Origin: Alkalisalibacterium limincola
GTDB lineage: Bacteria > Pseudomonadota > Gammaproteobacteria > Xanthomonadales > Xanthomonadaceae
Length of the DNA: 64,000 bases
NCBI RefSeq assembly: GCF_008017755.1
Contig: NZ_VRTS01000006.1
Location: forward strand, 62,001 to 126,000
Reading direction: 5' to 3'
In this document: one piece after another, positions 1-7,854 of the stretch
Layout: each line of letters begins with the position of its first letter
Numbering within the stretch: position 1 is the stretch's first letter
Notes under the pieces: model-generated
What the model was told of the DNA's origin: nothing
Seen by the model: only the letters and a program-made list of their open reading frames with translations
Database searches by the model: none
Translations under genes and position numbers: made by a program

Positions 1-207
1 CAGGTCGAGCTCACCGGCGATGTCGAGCAGCGCGGCCATGGCCTCGCGGTCCAGGCGCTGTCGCGCGAAGCTCACATGCAGCCCCGATGCCTGGAGGCTC
101 ATCGCCTGTGCACGATCGGGATCGGCGGCGATCAGTTCACGCAGCGGCCGGTCGACGACACGGGCGGCGTGGGGAATGAGTGACTGGATGCGCGCCTTCC
201 CTTGCAC
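1..207 (-). CDS. pgi: Glucose-6-phosphate isomerase, N-terminal fragment
   Basis: Only the first 69 codons lie in the window; the rest continues to the left of base 1. Reverse-strand translation from a GTG at 207 gives a helical N terminus with RPLRELIAADPDR and LHVSFARQRLD, which resembles the start of bacterial Pgi (interconversion of glucose-6-phosphate and fructose-6-phosphate, cytoplasmic). It starts 12 bases after the panD stop on the same strand, an order I associate with Xanthomonads. It probably shares the panD promoter. The call rests on a short N terminus plus context, so it is good but not certain. Confidence 0.75.
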   Translation of the reverse strand, partial: MQGKARIQSLIPHAARVVDRPLRELIAADPDRAQAMSLQASGLHVSFARQRLDREAMAALLDIAGELDL

Positions 208-219
208 GGCCCGGCCCGG

Positions 220-615
220 TCAGGCCGCTTCGGCCGAGCCCATCTGGGGCGGGATCGAGTCGTTGGTGTGGGTCATGCGGTTCTCGCGGTCGACATAGAC
301 CAGCGTCGGCTTGAACTTCGCCATTTCGGCCTCGTCGAGCGTGCCGTAGGCGCAGATGATGATCAGGTCGCCCGGACTGGCCAGGTGCGCGGCGGCACCG
401 TTGACCGAAATCACCCCGGAACCCTCTTCGCCGCGGATGGCGTAGGTCACGAAGCGCTCGCCGTTGTTGATGTTGTAGATGTGCACCTGCTCGTACTCGC
501 GGATGCCGGAGATGTCGAGCAGGCGACCGTCGATGGCGCACGAGCCTTCATAGTGCAGCTCGGCGTGGGTCACGCTGGCGCGATGGATCTTGGCCTTGAG
601 GACATTGAGTTGCAT
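220..615 (-). CDS. panD: Aspartate 1-decarboxylase (pyruvoyl enzyme)
   Basis: Decarboxylates L-aspartate to beta-alanine, the amine half of pantothenate. The 131-residue product has the usual family length. The self-processing site is visible at residues 24-25 (HYEGSCAID): cleavage between Gly24 and Ser25 converts Ser25 to the pyruvoyl group. The start [13 protein letters not shown] is canonical. It is separated from panC by 140 bases that carry their own promoter (699-727), so panD and pgi appear to form a transcription unit apart from panB-panC. Confidence 0.97.
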   Translation of the reverse strand: MQLNVLKAKIHRASVTHAELHYEGSCAIDGRLLDISGIREYEQVHIYNINNGERFVTYAIRGEEGSGVISVNGAAAHLASPGDLIIICAYGTLDEAEMAKFKPTLVYVDRENRMTHTNDSIPPQMGSAEAA

Positions 616-698
616 GCAGGGCTCCGGCGGCCTCGGGCCGCGTGGATGCCGGACGCTCCAGTGGGGCGTCGGCCGAATCGGGGTGGGCTCAATAGTGC

Positions 699-727
699 AG
701 TTTAGGAACGCGGCTTGCGCAGTGCAA
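699..727 (-). promoter_or_regulatory. Sigma-70 type promoter for panD-pgi
   Basis: Read on the minus strand: -35 TTGCAC (727-722), a 17-base spacer, and -10 TAAACT (704-699). It sits 84 bases upstream of the panD start, in the only sizeable gap of the pan region. Both hexamers are close to consensus and the spacing is ideal. Not tested experimentally. Confidence 0.6.
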
Positions 728-755
728 CATCAGTCGCCCGGCGTTTGCCGCCGGT

Positions 756-1604
756 TCAGCCCGCATCCAGCGCCAGGTTGTCGATCAGCCGGGTGTTGCC
801 GAGCCGGGCCGCAGCCAGCACGATCAGGCTGGACTCCGCCGCGTCGGCGGGCTGGCCCAGGTCCAGGCGGCGGATCGAAACGTAGTCGACCTCGAAGCCG
901 GCCGCGGCCAGCCTCTGCGCCGCCTCGCGCTCCAGCACCTCCGGCGACCCTCCCCCGGGCGCCCGGGAGCGGACCCACTGCAGGACCTGGTGCAACGTCG
1001 CGGCGCGCTCGCGCTCCGGGGCCGACAGGTACTGGTTGCGCGAGCTCATCGCCAGTCCGTCGGGTTCGCGCCGGGTCTCCCCCGCCACGATGCGGATCGG
1101 GAAGGCCAGGTCGCGCACCAGGTAGTGGATGACCTGGAGTTGCTGGTAGTCCTTGGCACCGAACACCGCCACGTCGGGCCGGACCATGTTGAAGAGCCGC
1201 GCCACCACCGTGGCCACTCCATCGAAGTGACCGGGTCGATGGGCGCCATCGAGCAGGTCGGTGATGCCCGGGACGCGCACACGCACGCAGCCCTCCGGGC
1301 CGTAGGGATACATGGTCTGGACCGACGGCATGAACAGCGCGTCGCAGCCGACGCGCTCCAGCCCCTCCGCATCGGCCTGCGGGGTGCGTGGGTAGCGAGC
1401 GAAGTCCTCGTTGGGCCCGAACTGGGTCGGGTTGACGAAGATGCTGGCGACCACCCGGTCGGCCTCCCGGCGCGCGCGCTCGACCAGGGAATGGTGGCCT
1501 GCGTGCAGGTTGCCCATCGTCGGCACGAAGCCGATCACCTGCCCCTCGCGACGCCACCCGGACACCAGCGCCTCGAGCTGCTCGAGTTTCTTCACCTGTT
1601 GCAT
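756..1604 (-). CDS. panC: Pantothenate synthetase
   Basis: ATP-dependent condensation of pantoate with beta-alanine, the last step of pantothenate synthesis in the cytoplasm. From the ATG at 1604 (MQQVKKLEQLEAL) the product is 282 residues, typical for PanC. Visible signatures are the nucleotidyltransferase HIGH-like motif PTMGNLHAGH near residues 29-38, VNPTQFGPNEDF, the KDYQQLQVI segment, and GLAMSSRNQYL, the KMSKS-equivalent loop. The reading frame stays open to 1910, but the upstream part overlaps panB and is not PanC-like. panB ends 10 bases upstream, so the two are probably co-transcribed. Confidence 0.97.
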   Translation of the reverse strand: MQQVKKLEQLEALVSGWRREGQVIGFVPTMGNLHAGHHSLVERARREADRVVASIFVNPTQFGPNEDFARYPRTPQADAEGLERVGCDALFMPSVQTMYPYGPEGCVRVRVPGITDLLDGAHRPGHFDGVATVVARLFNMVRPDVAVFGAKDYQQLQVIHYLVRDLAFPIRIVAGETRREPDGLAMSSRNQYLSAPERERAATLHQVLQWVRSRAPGGGSPEVLEREAAQRLAAAGFEVDYVSIRRLDLGQPADAAESSLIVLAAARLGNTRLIDNLALDAG

Positions 1605-1614
1605 CGGGCCTTTC

Positions 1615-2436
1615 TCAGTAGATGTGTTCCGGGCCCGGGAAGCGCCGCTCGCGCACCGCGGTGGCGTAGGCCTCCACGGCGCCGTGCACCGACCCGCCCT
1701 CGGCGAGGAAATCCTTGACGAAGCGCGGCCGCCTGCCCTGGCCCAGGCCAAGCAGGTCATGCAGCACCAGGATCTGTCCGTCGCAGTCGATGCCCGCCCC
1801 GATGCCGATGGTCGGGATGTCGAGTGCGCCGGTGATACGGGCCGCCAGCGTGGCCGGCACGCATTCGAGCACCAGCAACGAAGCACCCGCCTCCTGAACG
1901 GCCCGGGCATCCTCGAGCAACTTCTCCGCTGCCGCCTCCTCCTTGCCCTGCACCCGGTAGCCGCCCAGCCGCAGCACCGATTGCGGGGTCAGGCCCAGGT
2001 GGGCGCAGACCGGGATCTCGCGCTCGCTCAGGTGGTGGATGGTGTCGAGCTTGAAACCCGCGCCTTCGAGCTTGACCATCGCCGCGCCGGCCTGGAGGAA
2101 ACGCGTGGATGCAGCGAGCGCCAGCTGCGGACTCGCATCGGCCTGGAACGGGAGGTCGCTCACCAGCAGCGCCGAGCGCAGGCCACGCGCCACGCAAGCG
2201 GTGTGGTAGCTGATGTCGTCCACGCTGACCGGCAGGGTGCTGCCGTGGCCCTGGACGACCATGCCCAGTGAATCCCCCACCAGCACGAGGTCCACGCCTG
2301 CGGCATCGAGCGCGGCGGCAAAGCCGGCGTCGTAGGCGGTCAGGGCCACGATCGCCTGCCTCTTGGACTTCATGCGGCGCAGCCCGGGAACGGTGACCGG
2401 GTCGCGCTGCGGCGTTTCGGATTCTCCGGCGTACAT
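1615..2436 (-). CDS. panB: 3-methyl-2-oxobutanoate hydroxymethyltransferase
   Basis: Transfers a hydroxymethyl group from 5,10-methylene-THF to 2-oxoisovalerate, the first committed step to pantoate. The metal-binding signature [14 protein letters not shown] and the KLEGAGF segment with its conserved Glu are present. The chosen ATG (2436, [12 protein letters not shown]) gives 273 residues and leaves a 25-base gap to folK. An ATG at 2490 would add 18 residues and overlap folK; homologues begin close to the internal [13 protein letters not shown] segment, so the shorter form is preferred. Followed by panC after 10 bases. Confidence 0.95.
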   Translation of the reverse strand: MYAGESETPQRDPVTVPGLRRMKSKRQAIVALTAYDAGFAAALDAAGVDLVLVGDSLGMVVQGHGSTLPVSVDDISYHTACVARGLRSALLVSDLPFQADASPQLALAASTRFLQAGAAMVKLEGAGFKLDTIHHLSEREIPVCAHLGLTPQSVLRLGGYRVQGKEEAAAEKLLEDARAVQEAGASLLVLECVPATLAARITGALDIPTIGIGAGIDCDGQILVLHDLLGLGQGRRPRFVKDFLAEGGSVHGAVEAYATAVRERRFPGPEHIY

Positions 2437-2461
2437 GGCAGGGTCCGTGGGTTCGGGAGAC

Positions 2462-2965
2462 CTAAGGTAAGGCCTGCACGCCTTCGGCATCCAGCCCGGC
2501 CAGCAAATCCGACACGCGACCCCGACCCGGAATGGTCAACCCGGGCGCCAGCTCCGCCAACGGGGCCAGCACGAAGGCACGCTCGTGGAGCCTCGGATGC
2601 GGAACGCTCAGGCCGGGCCTGTCTACGCATGCATCGCCGTAGAGCAGCAGGTCCAGGTCGAGCGTGCGCGGCCCCCAGCGCAGTGCGCCAGGCGCATCGC
2701 GGTCGCGCCCGCAGGCCAGTTCGGTATCCAGCAGCGCACGCATCAGGCGGTCGGCCGGCAATCGCGTGTCCAACTCGCACACCGCGTTGAGGTAGGCCGG
2801 CTGTGGAACCGGGCCCCAGGCGGGTGTGCGGTAGTTGCGCGAGCAGCGCAGCAGGCGGGTGCCGGGCAGCGCGTCGAGCAGCCCCAGGGCACGCTGGAAC
2901 GTCGCGGCGACATCGTCGAGGTTGCCGCCCAGGCCGACCCAGGCCGACACGGACGCCGGGTTCAT
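2462..2965 (-). CDS. folK: 2-amino-4-hydroxy-6-hydroxymethyldihydropteridine pyrophosphokinase
   Basis: Pyrophosphorylates 6-hydroxymethyl-dihydropterin in the folate pathway. The 167-residue product begins with the HPPK opening [11 protein letters not shown] and carries the ATP/metal signature as [16 protein letters not shown], followed by [16 protein letters not shown], all diagnostic. Its ATG overlaps the pcnB stop by four bases (ATGA), so translation is probably coupled to pcnB. With panB and panC downstream it links folate and pantothenate synthesis; PanB uses a folate cofactor. Confidence 0.97.
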   Translation of the reverse strand: MNPASVSAWVGLGGNLDDVAATFQRALGLLDALPGTRLLRCSRNYRTPAWGPVPQPAYLNAVCELDTRLPADRLMRALLDTELACGRDRDAPGALRWGPRTLDLDLLLYGDACVDRPGLSVPHPRLHERAFVLAPLAELAPGLTIPGRGRVSDLLAGLDAEGVQALP

Positions 2966-4305
2966 TCCTGCCGGTCGCCGGAACCGCTTCCGCTGGCGTC
3001 GCGACGGCGACGGCGCCGGCGCCGCTTCGGCGCGCCCGCGCTGGCCTTGCCGTCGGGTGCCGATGACAAGCGTTCGGCCAGCGCTTCCTGAGGCAGGCCC
3101 TGTGCCTCGCGCCAGAAATCGACATCATCGGAGAGTTCGGGGGCGGCTTCCTGGCGCAGTTCGAGGAAGTCGAACGCGGCGCGGAAACGCGGATGGGCGA
3201 GCGTGCGGAACACCCGCTTGCGCTGGCGCAGCGCGAAGCGTGGCTGCATCAGCCAGATTTCCTGCATCGGGATCGAGAAGCGGCGCGGCAGCGCGATCAG
3301 GTGCGCCTGATGGACGCTGACGCGATCCGCGGCACGCTGCTGCGCCTGTACCAGGTCGACACCCTGCGATTGCAGCCGCGCGAGTTCGCGACAGAACGCC
3401 GGCCACAGCAACACCGCGAACAGGAAGGCGGGCGTGACCGGCTTGTCCTCGTGCACGCGCTGGTCGGTATTGGCCAGGCCCCGCAACACCATCGCGCGCA
3501 ACGCGCCATTGGAGTTGCTCGCCAGTGCCGCCGCGCTTTCCGGGAACAGCACCTTGAACAGGCCATGCTGCTCGAGGCCAAGGAACCCTTTGTGCGCATG
3601 GCCGGAGAGGAACAGCTTCAGGCTCTCGTCGAACAGACGCGCGGGTGCCGCCGTGGACAGCAGCGCGGCCAGCTTGGGCATCGGCGCCGCGGCAGCCGGG
3701 TCGACCTCGAAGCCGAGCTTGGCCGCCAGGCGCACCGCGCGCAGCATGCGCACCGGATCCTCGCGATAGCGCAGTTCCGGCTCGCCGATCAGGCGCATCA
3801 CCCGTTGGCTGACATCGTCGAAACCACCGGTGTAGTCGCGGACGGAAAAGTCCTCGACGGTGTAGTAAAGCGCGTTCGCGGTGAAGTCGCGGCGGATCGC
3901 ATCGTCTTCGATGGTGCCGTAGACGTTGTCGCGCACCAGCCGCCCGTCCTCGAGTTCGCGGCCACCGGTGCCGTCGTCGTCGTTGGCACGGAAGGTCGCC
4001 ACCTCGATGATGTCGCGCCCGTACATGACATGCGCCAGGCGGAAGCGGCGGCCGATCAGTCGGCAGTTGCGGAACAGCGACTTGACCTGCTCGGGCGTGG
4101 CATTGGTGGCGACGTCGAAGTCCTTCGGGTGGCCGCCGACCAGGAGGTCGCGCACGGCACCGCCGACGAGGTAGGCGCTGAAGCCGGCCTCGTTGAGCTT
4201 GTAAAGCACGCGCAGTGCATTGGCGCTGATGTCCTTGCGCGAGATGCAGTGCTGCTCACGGGGGATGACGCGCAGCTCGAATTGGGGCTGGGTTGATTCG
4301 CTCAT
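2962..4305 (-). CDS. pcnB: Poly(A) polymerase I
   Basis: Adds 3' poly(A) tails to RNA and so promotes decay. The 447-residue protein has the class II nucleotidyltransferase head: YLVGGAVRDLLVGGHPKDFD at residues 45-64 and DVATNATPEQV with the catalytic Asp pair. The RFRLAHV and RRDFTANALYY segments, RxLRAVRLAAKLGF in the neck, and a very basic C-terminal tail (nine consecutive Arg/Lys) match PcnB rather than CCA-adding enzymes. It heads the pcnB-folK-panB-panC run. No strong Shine-Dalgarno is visible before the ATG. Confidence 0.93.
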   Translation of the reverse strand: MSESTQPQFELRVIPREQHCISRKDISANALRVLYKLNEAGFSAYLVGGAVRDLLVGGHPKDFDVATNATPEQVKSLFRNCRLIGRRFRLAHVMYGRDIIEVATFRANDDDGTGGRELEDGRLVRDNVYGTIEDDAIRRDFTANALYYTVEDFSVRDYTGGFDDVSQRVMRLIGEPELRYREDPVRMLRAVRLAAKLGFEVDPAAAAPMPKLAALLSTAAPARLFDESLKLFLSGHAHKGFLGLEQHGLFKVLFPESAAALASNSNGALRAMVLRGLANTDQRVHEDKPVTPAFLFAVLLWPAFCRELARLQSQGVDLVQAQQRAADRVSVHQAHLIALPRRFSIPMQEIWLMQPRFALRQRKRVFRTLAHPRFRAAFDFLELRQEAAPELSDDVDFWREAQGLPQEALAERLSSAPDGKASAGAPKRRRRRRRRDASGSGSGDRQE

Positions 4306-4411
4306 GGGTGCGGCACCGGCCGCAGCGGTTCCTTTCGCTGGTCGTGCGACGCGTCTCCCGGGCTTGCCGGGACCTGACCGGTCGCGTGGAATCTTCTGGG
4401 TCCAAAAACCG

Positions 4412-4441
4412 TTGCCAAACGGCCGGACAGCCCCCTATACT
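4412..4441 (+). promoter_or_regulatory. Promoter of the tRNA-Glu gene
   Basis: -35 TTGCCA (4412-4417), an 18-base spacer and -10 TATACT (4436-4441), 30 bases upstream of the mature tRNA 5' end. The bases after the -10 (ACGCGC) form a GC-rich discriminator typical of stringently controlled stable-RNA promoters. Confidence 0.75.
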
Positions 4442-4470
4442 ACGCGCTTTAGTTGTTCCGCACCAAACCT

Positions 4471-4546
4471 GCTCCCTTCGTCTAGTGGCCTAGGACGTCG
4501 CCCTCTCAAGGCGAAAACACGAGTTCGAACCTCGTAGGGAGCGCCA
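4471..4546 (+). tRNA. tRNA-Glu (anticodon CUC)
   Basis: A complete cloverleaf can be drawn. Acceptor GCTCCCT (4471-4477) pairs with AGGGAGC (4536-4542), followed by discriminator G and an encoded CCA (4544-4546). The anticodon stem TCGCC/GGCGA encloses loop CTCTCAA with anticodon CTC at 4505-4507, reading GAG. The T arm contains GTTCGAA. The D arm and overall sequence match bacterial tRNA-Glu. Confidence 0.97.
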
Positions 4547-4556
4547 AATTCCAGAG

Positions 4557-4588
4557 AGCCCGGCCCGCAAGGCCGGGCTTTTTCTTTT
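4557..4588 (+). terminator. Rho-independent terminator after tRNA-Glu
   Basis: A 9-bp stem AGCCCGGCC (4557-4565) / GGCCGGGCT (4571-4579) with a CGCAA loop is followed directly by a T-rich run. It begins 11 bases past the tRNA CCA, so it should end the tRNA transcript and insulate fdxA. Confidence 0.9.
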
Positions 4589-4643
4589 CCCGCCCCCGGG
4601 GTGCCGCTAGAATGTCGGCCCGCACCTTGCTTCCGGAGCCGCC

Positions 4644-4967
4644 ATGCCCTTCGTCGTCGTCGAGAACTGCATCCGCTGCAAGTACACCGACTGCGTCGAG
4701 GTGTGCCCGGTGGACTGCTTCCACGAAGGGCCGAACTTCCTGGTGATCGACCCGGTGGAGTGCATCGACTGCACCCTGTGCGAACCCGAATGTCCCGCCA
4801 ATGCGATCTTTCCGGAGGACGACGTTCCCGCCGGACAGGAGCACTTCATCGAGCTCAACGCCGAGTTGTCGAAGGAATGGCCGGTGCTGGCGACGCGCAA
4901 GGATCCGCCCGAGGATGCCGCCGAGTGGGATGGAAAGCCGAACAAGCTCCCTGAGCTCAAGCGTTGA
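4644..4967 (+). CDS. fdxA: 7Fe ferredoxin (3Fe-4S / 4Fe-4S)
   Basis: Small cytoplasmic electron carrier of 107 residues. Cysteine spacing matches FdxA: C9, C17 and C50 for the 3Fe-4S cluster, and C21, C40, C43 and C46 for the 4Fe-4S cluster (visible as VEVCPVDCF and [13 protein letters not shown]). The acidic C-terminal extension after residue 60 ([14 protein letters not shown]) is also characteristic. It is preceded by TTCCGGAG at a suitable distance and ends in a shared convergent terminator. Confidence 0.96.
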   Translation: MPFVVVENCIRCKYTDCVEVCPVDCFHEGPNFLVIDPVECIDCTLCEPECPANAIFPEDDVPAGQEHFIELNAELSKEWPVLATRKDPPEDAAEWDGKPNKLPELKR

Positions 4968-5000
4968 GGACTGCCGGCGACCCCTCCGACCGGTGAAACG

Positions 5001-5029
5001 AAAAAGGCGGCCGATTGGCCGCCTTTTCC
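5001..5029. terminator. Bidirectional terminator between fdxA and bamC
   Basis: The perfect 9-bp stem AAGGCGGCC (5004-5012) / GGCCGCCTT (5017-5025) with a GATT loop has an A run on the left and a T run on the right, so it can act on both strands. It lies between convergent genes. Confidence 0.85.
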
Positions 5030-5063
5030 ATTCCGTGTCGCGCCGTCGGCCGGCGCGTCGAAC

Positions 5064-5585
5064 TCAGCCCAGGCGCTGGCGCAGCAGTCCGAGCAACTCG
5101 GTGGCCGCACCGGTGCCCACTGCCTGGCCGGCCGCGTTCACGGCGGTGACCGTCGAGGTGTCGCCCTGCCCCTGCTGCACGCGCACCAGGAAGCTCTCGC
5201 CCCGGTACTGCACCTCGTAGCTGCCCAGCAACTGCGCGCGGTTGGTGATGGTGACGCCATCGATCCGATCCAGTGCAAGACCGACACGGCGCCAGGCCTC
5301 GCCTGCGGAGTCGGCCACTTCGAAGCTCGACACCGCGGCACCCGCCTGCGCCTGCTGCGCGCCAGCCGGTGCGCGCCGTGCCTGGACGTCGGCGACTGTC
5401 GGCATCTGCATCGACGGATCCACGGCGGGCGTGGTGAGGTCGGGCGGGACTTCCAGCGGACGGGTCTCGCGGCTGCCTTCGTAGCCGGTGCTGGCACGGA
5501 ACCAACCGCAGCCTGATGTCACGACGACGCTGGTGGCCAGGCCGGCAACGAGCAGGCGGCGGACGATATGGCTGGAACGGGTCAT
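5064..5585 (-). CDS. bamC: BamC/NlpB-like outer-membrane lipoprotein, short form
   Basis: Predicted lipoprotein of the BAM outer-membrane protein assembly complex. The type II signal peptide ends in the lipobox VTSGC (Cys near residue 26). It is followed by the lasso-like region with RPLEVPPDLTTP, a hallmark of BamC, and then a single helix-grip domain (roughly residues 85-173, AWRRVGLALDRI to LLGLLRQRLG). At 173 residues it is about half the E. coli length and lacks a second helix-grip domain. It lies 26 bases downstream of dapA, the same pairing as nlpB-dapA in enterics. Confidence 0.8.
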   Translation of the reverse strand: MTRSSHIVRRLLVAGLATSVVVTSGCGWFRASTGYEGSRETRPLEVPPDLTTPAVDPSMQMPTVADVQARRAPAGAQQAQAGAAVSSFEVADSAGEAWRRVGLALDRIDGVTITNRAQLLGSYEVQYRGESFLVRVQQGQGDTSTVTAVNAAGQAVGTGAATELLGLLRQRLG

Positions 5586-5611
5586 TGATTTCTCCTTGGG
5601 AGGTCGCAGGC

Positions 5612-6523
5612 TCAGGCCTGCGACCGGGATGCTGCGAGGATACTGGACTCCAGCGCCCTGACCTGCGACGCCGTCGCGTCGGCCAGTTCGCCATGGGCCG
5701 TCGACAGGGTCAGCAGCGGCAGCCTGAGGCCCTGTCCAAGGCCGAGACGCTGCAGCAGCGCCTTGACCGGAGTCGGGTTCGGTTCGATACCGAGGAAACG
5801 GTACAGCCCGGCAAGCTCCGCATCCAGAGCCGCAGCTGAATCGCGCTCACCGGCAGCCATCTGCGCGCAGATGCGCGCGAAGGCCGCCGGGACGACATTG
5901 GATGCCACCGAGATCACGCCGTCGAAGCCCTCGCCCATCGCCTGGACGAAGCTCGGATCGTCGCCGCTGAGCAGGCTGAAGCCCTGCGGACGGATCTCGA
6001 CAAGCGCCCGGATGCGCTGGATGTCGGACACGGCTTCCTTGAAGGCGACGATGCCCGGATGAGAGGCCAGCTCGGCCACTGTCTCCGGCAGCAGGTCCAC
6101 GCCCGAGCGCGGCGGCACGTTGTAAAGCACCACCGGAAGGCCGCCTTCGTCTGCCACCGCACGGTAGTGCGCCAGGAGGCCGGCCTGGGTGGGACGCACG
6201 TAGGGTGGCGTGACCACCAGCGCGGCATCGGCCCCCAGGGCGGCGGCGCGGCGGGTCAGCGCAACCGTCTTGCTGGTATTGGACTGCCCCGTGCCGGCCA
6301 GCACCCGCATGCGGCCGGAGGCTTGCTTGACCGCCGCGGAGAGCAGCGCGTCGTACTCATCCTCGGAAAGCGCCGTGGCCTCCCCGGTCGATCCGGCAAC
6401 GACGATGCCGGCGCTGCCCGCCTGCAGCTGCGCGGCGATGAGCGTCTCGTACGCGGGGAGGTCGATGGCCCCGTTGGCGTCGAACGGGGTGGCGAGTGCA
6501 GTGATGCTGCCGTGCAGATGCAA
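5612..6523 (-). CDS. dapA: 4-hydroxy-tetrahydrodipicolinate synthase
   Basis: Condenses pyruvate with aspartate semialdehyde in lysine and diaminopimelate synthesis. Features: GSITALATPFDANG at the N terminus, VAGSTGEATALSEDE (substrate-binding Thr-Thr-like turn), the catalytic Tyr in VVLYNVPPRSGVD, and the Schiff-base Lys in IVAFKEAVSD. I chose a TTG start at 6523 (about 303 residues). An ATG at 6664 lies upstream of the apparent promoter and adds a non-homologous leader. AAGGGCC precedes the TTG at a workable distance. Divergent from the GcvR-like gene. Confidence 0.95.
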   Translation of the reverse strand: MHLHGSITALATPFDANGAIDLPAYETLIAAQLQAGSAGIVVAGSTGEATALSEDEYDALLSAAVKQASGRMRVLAGTGQSNTSKTVALTRRAAALGADAALVVTPPYVRPTQAGLLAHYRAVADEGGLPVVLYNVPPRSGVDLLPETVAELASHPGIVAFKEAVSDIQRIRALVEIRPQGFSLLSGDDPSFVQAMGEGFDGVISVASNVVPAAFARICAQMAAGERDSAAALDAELAGLYRFLGIEPNPTPVKALLQRLGLGQGLRLPLLTLSTAHGELADATASQVRALESSILAASRSQA

Positions 6524-6584
6524 GAGGAATGGCCCTTCGAGGCGTGGGAAGGCGGGCGTCGTGCGCCACCGCCGTTGCGACGGG

Positions 6585-6614
6585 ATGTTACTTGCGGGCC
6601 CGAAGCGGTGGCAA
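6585..6614 (-). promoter_or_regulatory. Promoter for dapA
   Basis: On the minus strand: -35 TTGCCA (6614-6609), an 18-base spacer, and -10 TAACAT (6590-6585). It is about 60 bases upstream of the proposed TTG start and supports that start over the ATG at 6664. It overlaps almost completely with the promoter proposed for the divergent gene. Confidence 0.5.
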
Positions 6615-6621
6615 GTATGCT
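6592..6621 (+). promoter_or_regulatory. Promoter for the GcvR-like gene and bcp
   Basis: -35 TTGCGG (6592-6597), an 18-base spacer and -10 TATGCT (6616-6621), about 55 bases before the TTG start at 6676. It overlaps the dapA promoter face to face, so the two polymerases should compete. Confidence 0.45.
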
Positions 6622-6675
6622 GGCCCCGACCGTGCGCGGTCCGCCGCGCCCCCGATTTGAGCAAGAAGACACGCT

Positions 6676-7236
6676 TTGAGCGAACAGCCTCCCCGTCCGA
6701 GCCCCAACGAAAACCACCTGCTGATCAGCGCCTACGCCAAGCATCCGGACAATCCGCTGCTGGCGGTCACCCGGCGCATCAACGACAGCGGATGCAACCT
6801 CTCCGACGCACGCCTGTCCACCGTGGGCTGCGACGTCTCGGTCACCGCACTGGCCACCGGCTCATGGGATGCGGTCGCCAAGCTCGAGTCGATGCTGGCC
6901 CGCGCCGAGCGCGAGGACGGGTTCAAGCTGGTGTATTACCGCACCGGCCCCAAGCCGTCGCAGGGCAACCTGCTGCCCTACATCGTGGAAGTGATCGCGG
7001 CCGACAAGCCGGGCATCCTCTACCAGCTGGCGGATTTCTTCGATCGCCAGGGCATCAGCGTCGAAAGCCTGCACTCCTCGCGCTACCGCGCGATGCAGAC
7101 CGGCGCGGACATGTTTTCCGCCCAGGTGACGATCGGCATACCCGCCGAGATGCACATCGCGGGCCTGCGTGACGATTTCCTCGAGTTCTGCGACCACCTC
7201 AACCTCGACGCCATCATGGACCCGATGAAGTTCTGA
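6676..7236 (+). CDS. gcvR: GcvR-like protein with two ACT domains
   Basis: The 186-residue protein has two ACT ligand-binding domains. The first runs roughly from residue 14 to 90 (HLLISAYAKHPDNPLLAVTRRI) and the second from about 105 to 180 (LPYIVEVIAADKPGILYQLADFF). There is no DNA-binding domain. This matches GcvR, which in E. coli represses the glycine cleavage operon by binding GcvA. No gcv genes are nearby, so the target here is unknown. It uses a TTG start and is followed by bcp after 23 bases, a common pairing. Confidence 0.85.
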   Translation: MSEQPPRPSPNENHLLISAYAKHPDNPLLAVTRRINDSGCNLSDARLSTVGCDVSVTALATGSWDAVAKLESMLARAEREDGFKLVYYRTGPKPSQGNLLPYIVEVIAADKPGILYQLADFFDRQGISVESLHSSRYRAMQTGADMFSAQVTIGIPAEMHIAGLRDDFLEFCDHLNLDAIMDPMKF

Positions 7237-7259
7237 ACCGCCGACAGGAGGCATCGAAC

Positions 7260-7733
7260 GTGGCCCAAAGCCCCAAGCGCGTCCCCGACCTGGAGTTCAC
7301 CCTCGGAACCGGCGAGACCCGCAGCTTCGCCGACTACGCCGGAAAGTGGCTGGTGCTGTACTTCTACCCGAAGGACTCCACGCCAGGCTGCACCAAGGAA
7401 TCCGTGGCCTTCAGCGAGATGCTCCCGCAGTTCAAGCGCGCCGGCGCGAACATCCTGGGCGCTTCGCGCGATTCGCAGCGCTCGCACCAGAACTTCACCG
7501 AGAAGCAGGGACTGAAGTTCGACCTCGTCTCCGACACCGACGAGGCGGTGTGCAACGCGTTCGGCGTCATCCAGGAAAAGACCCTGTACGGGCGCAAGTA
7601 CATGGGCATCGTCCGCTCCACGTTCCTGATCGACCCCGACGGCAACATCCGCGAGACCTGGCAGCCGGTGAAGGTTCCCGGCCATGCCGAGGCCGTCCTC
7701 GACGCGCTCAAGCAGCACAAGAAGGCCCAGTGA
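7260..7733 (+). CDS. bcp: Thioredoxin-dependent peroxiredoxin, Bcp/PrxQ type
   Basis: Reduces hydrogen and organic peroxides. The 157-residue protein has the peroxidatic motif YPKDSTPGCTKES with Cys44. The resolving Cys found five residues later in E. coli Bcp is absent (Val49), and the alternative position in NFxxKQG is Thr. The only other Cys is C98 in DEAVCNAFGV, conserved in the family. It may therefore work as a 1-Cys enzyme or use C98. GTG start preceded by AGGAGG (7246-7251) eight bases upstream. Confidence 0.95.
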   Translation: MAQSPKRVPDLEFTLGTGETRSFADYAGKWLVLYFYPKDSTPGCTKESVAFSEMLPQFKRAGANILGASRDSQRSHQNFTEKQGLKFDLVSDTDEAVCNAFGVIQEKTLYGRKYMGIVRSTFLIDPDGNIRETWQPVKVPGHAEAVLDALKQHKKAQ

Positions 7734-7854
7734 GTCCATCCACCCCGCGACACCGCCACCGGGCCGGCCACGGCCTCCGGTGCCTTCGTCGTGCCCGTGT
7801 CACCTGCCTGCAACACACTCGTATCGTTCACACCGCCAACGCCAGGAAGGTCCG

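Noticed and set aside
738-754. A 6-bp hairpin directly after the panC stop.
   Set aside because: No T run follows on the minus strand; too short to call a terminator with confidence.
6524-6664. An upstream ATG start for dapA at 6664.
   Set aside because: It lies beyond the apparent dapA promoter and the added 47 residues do not resemble DapA.
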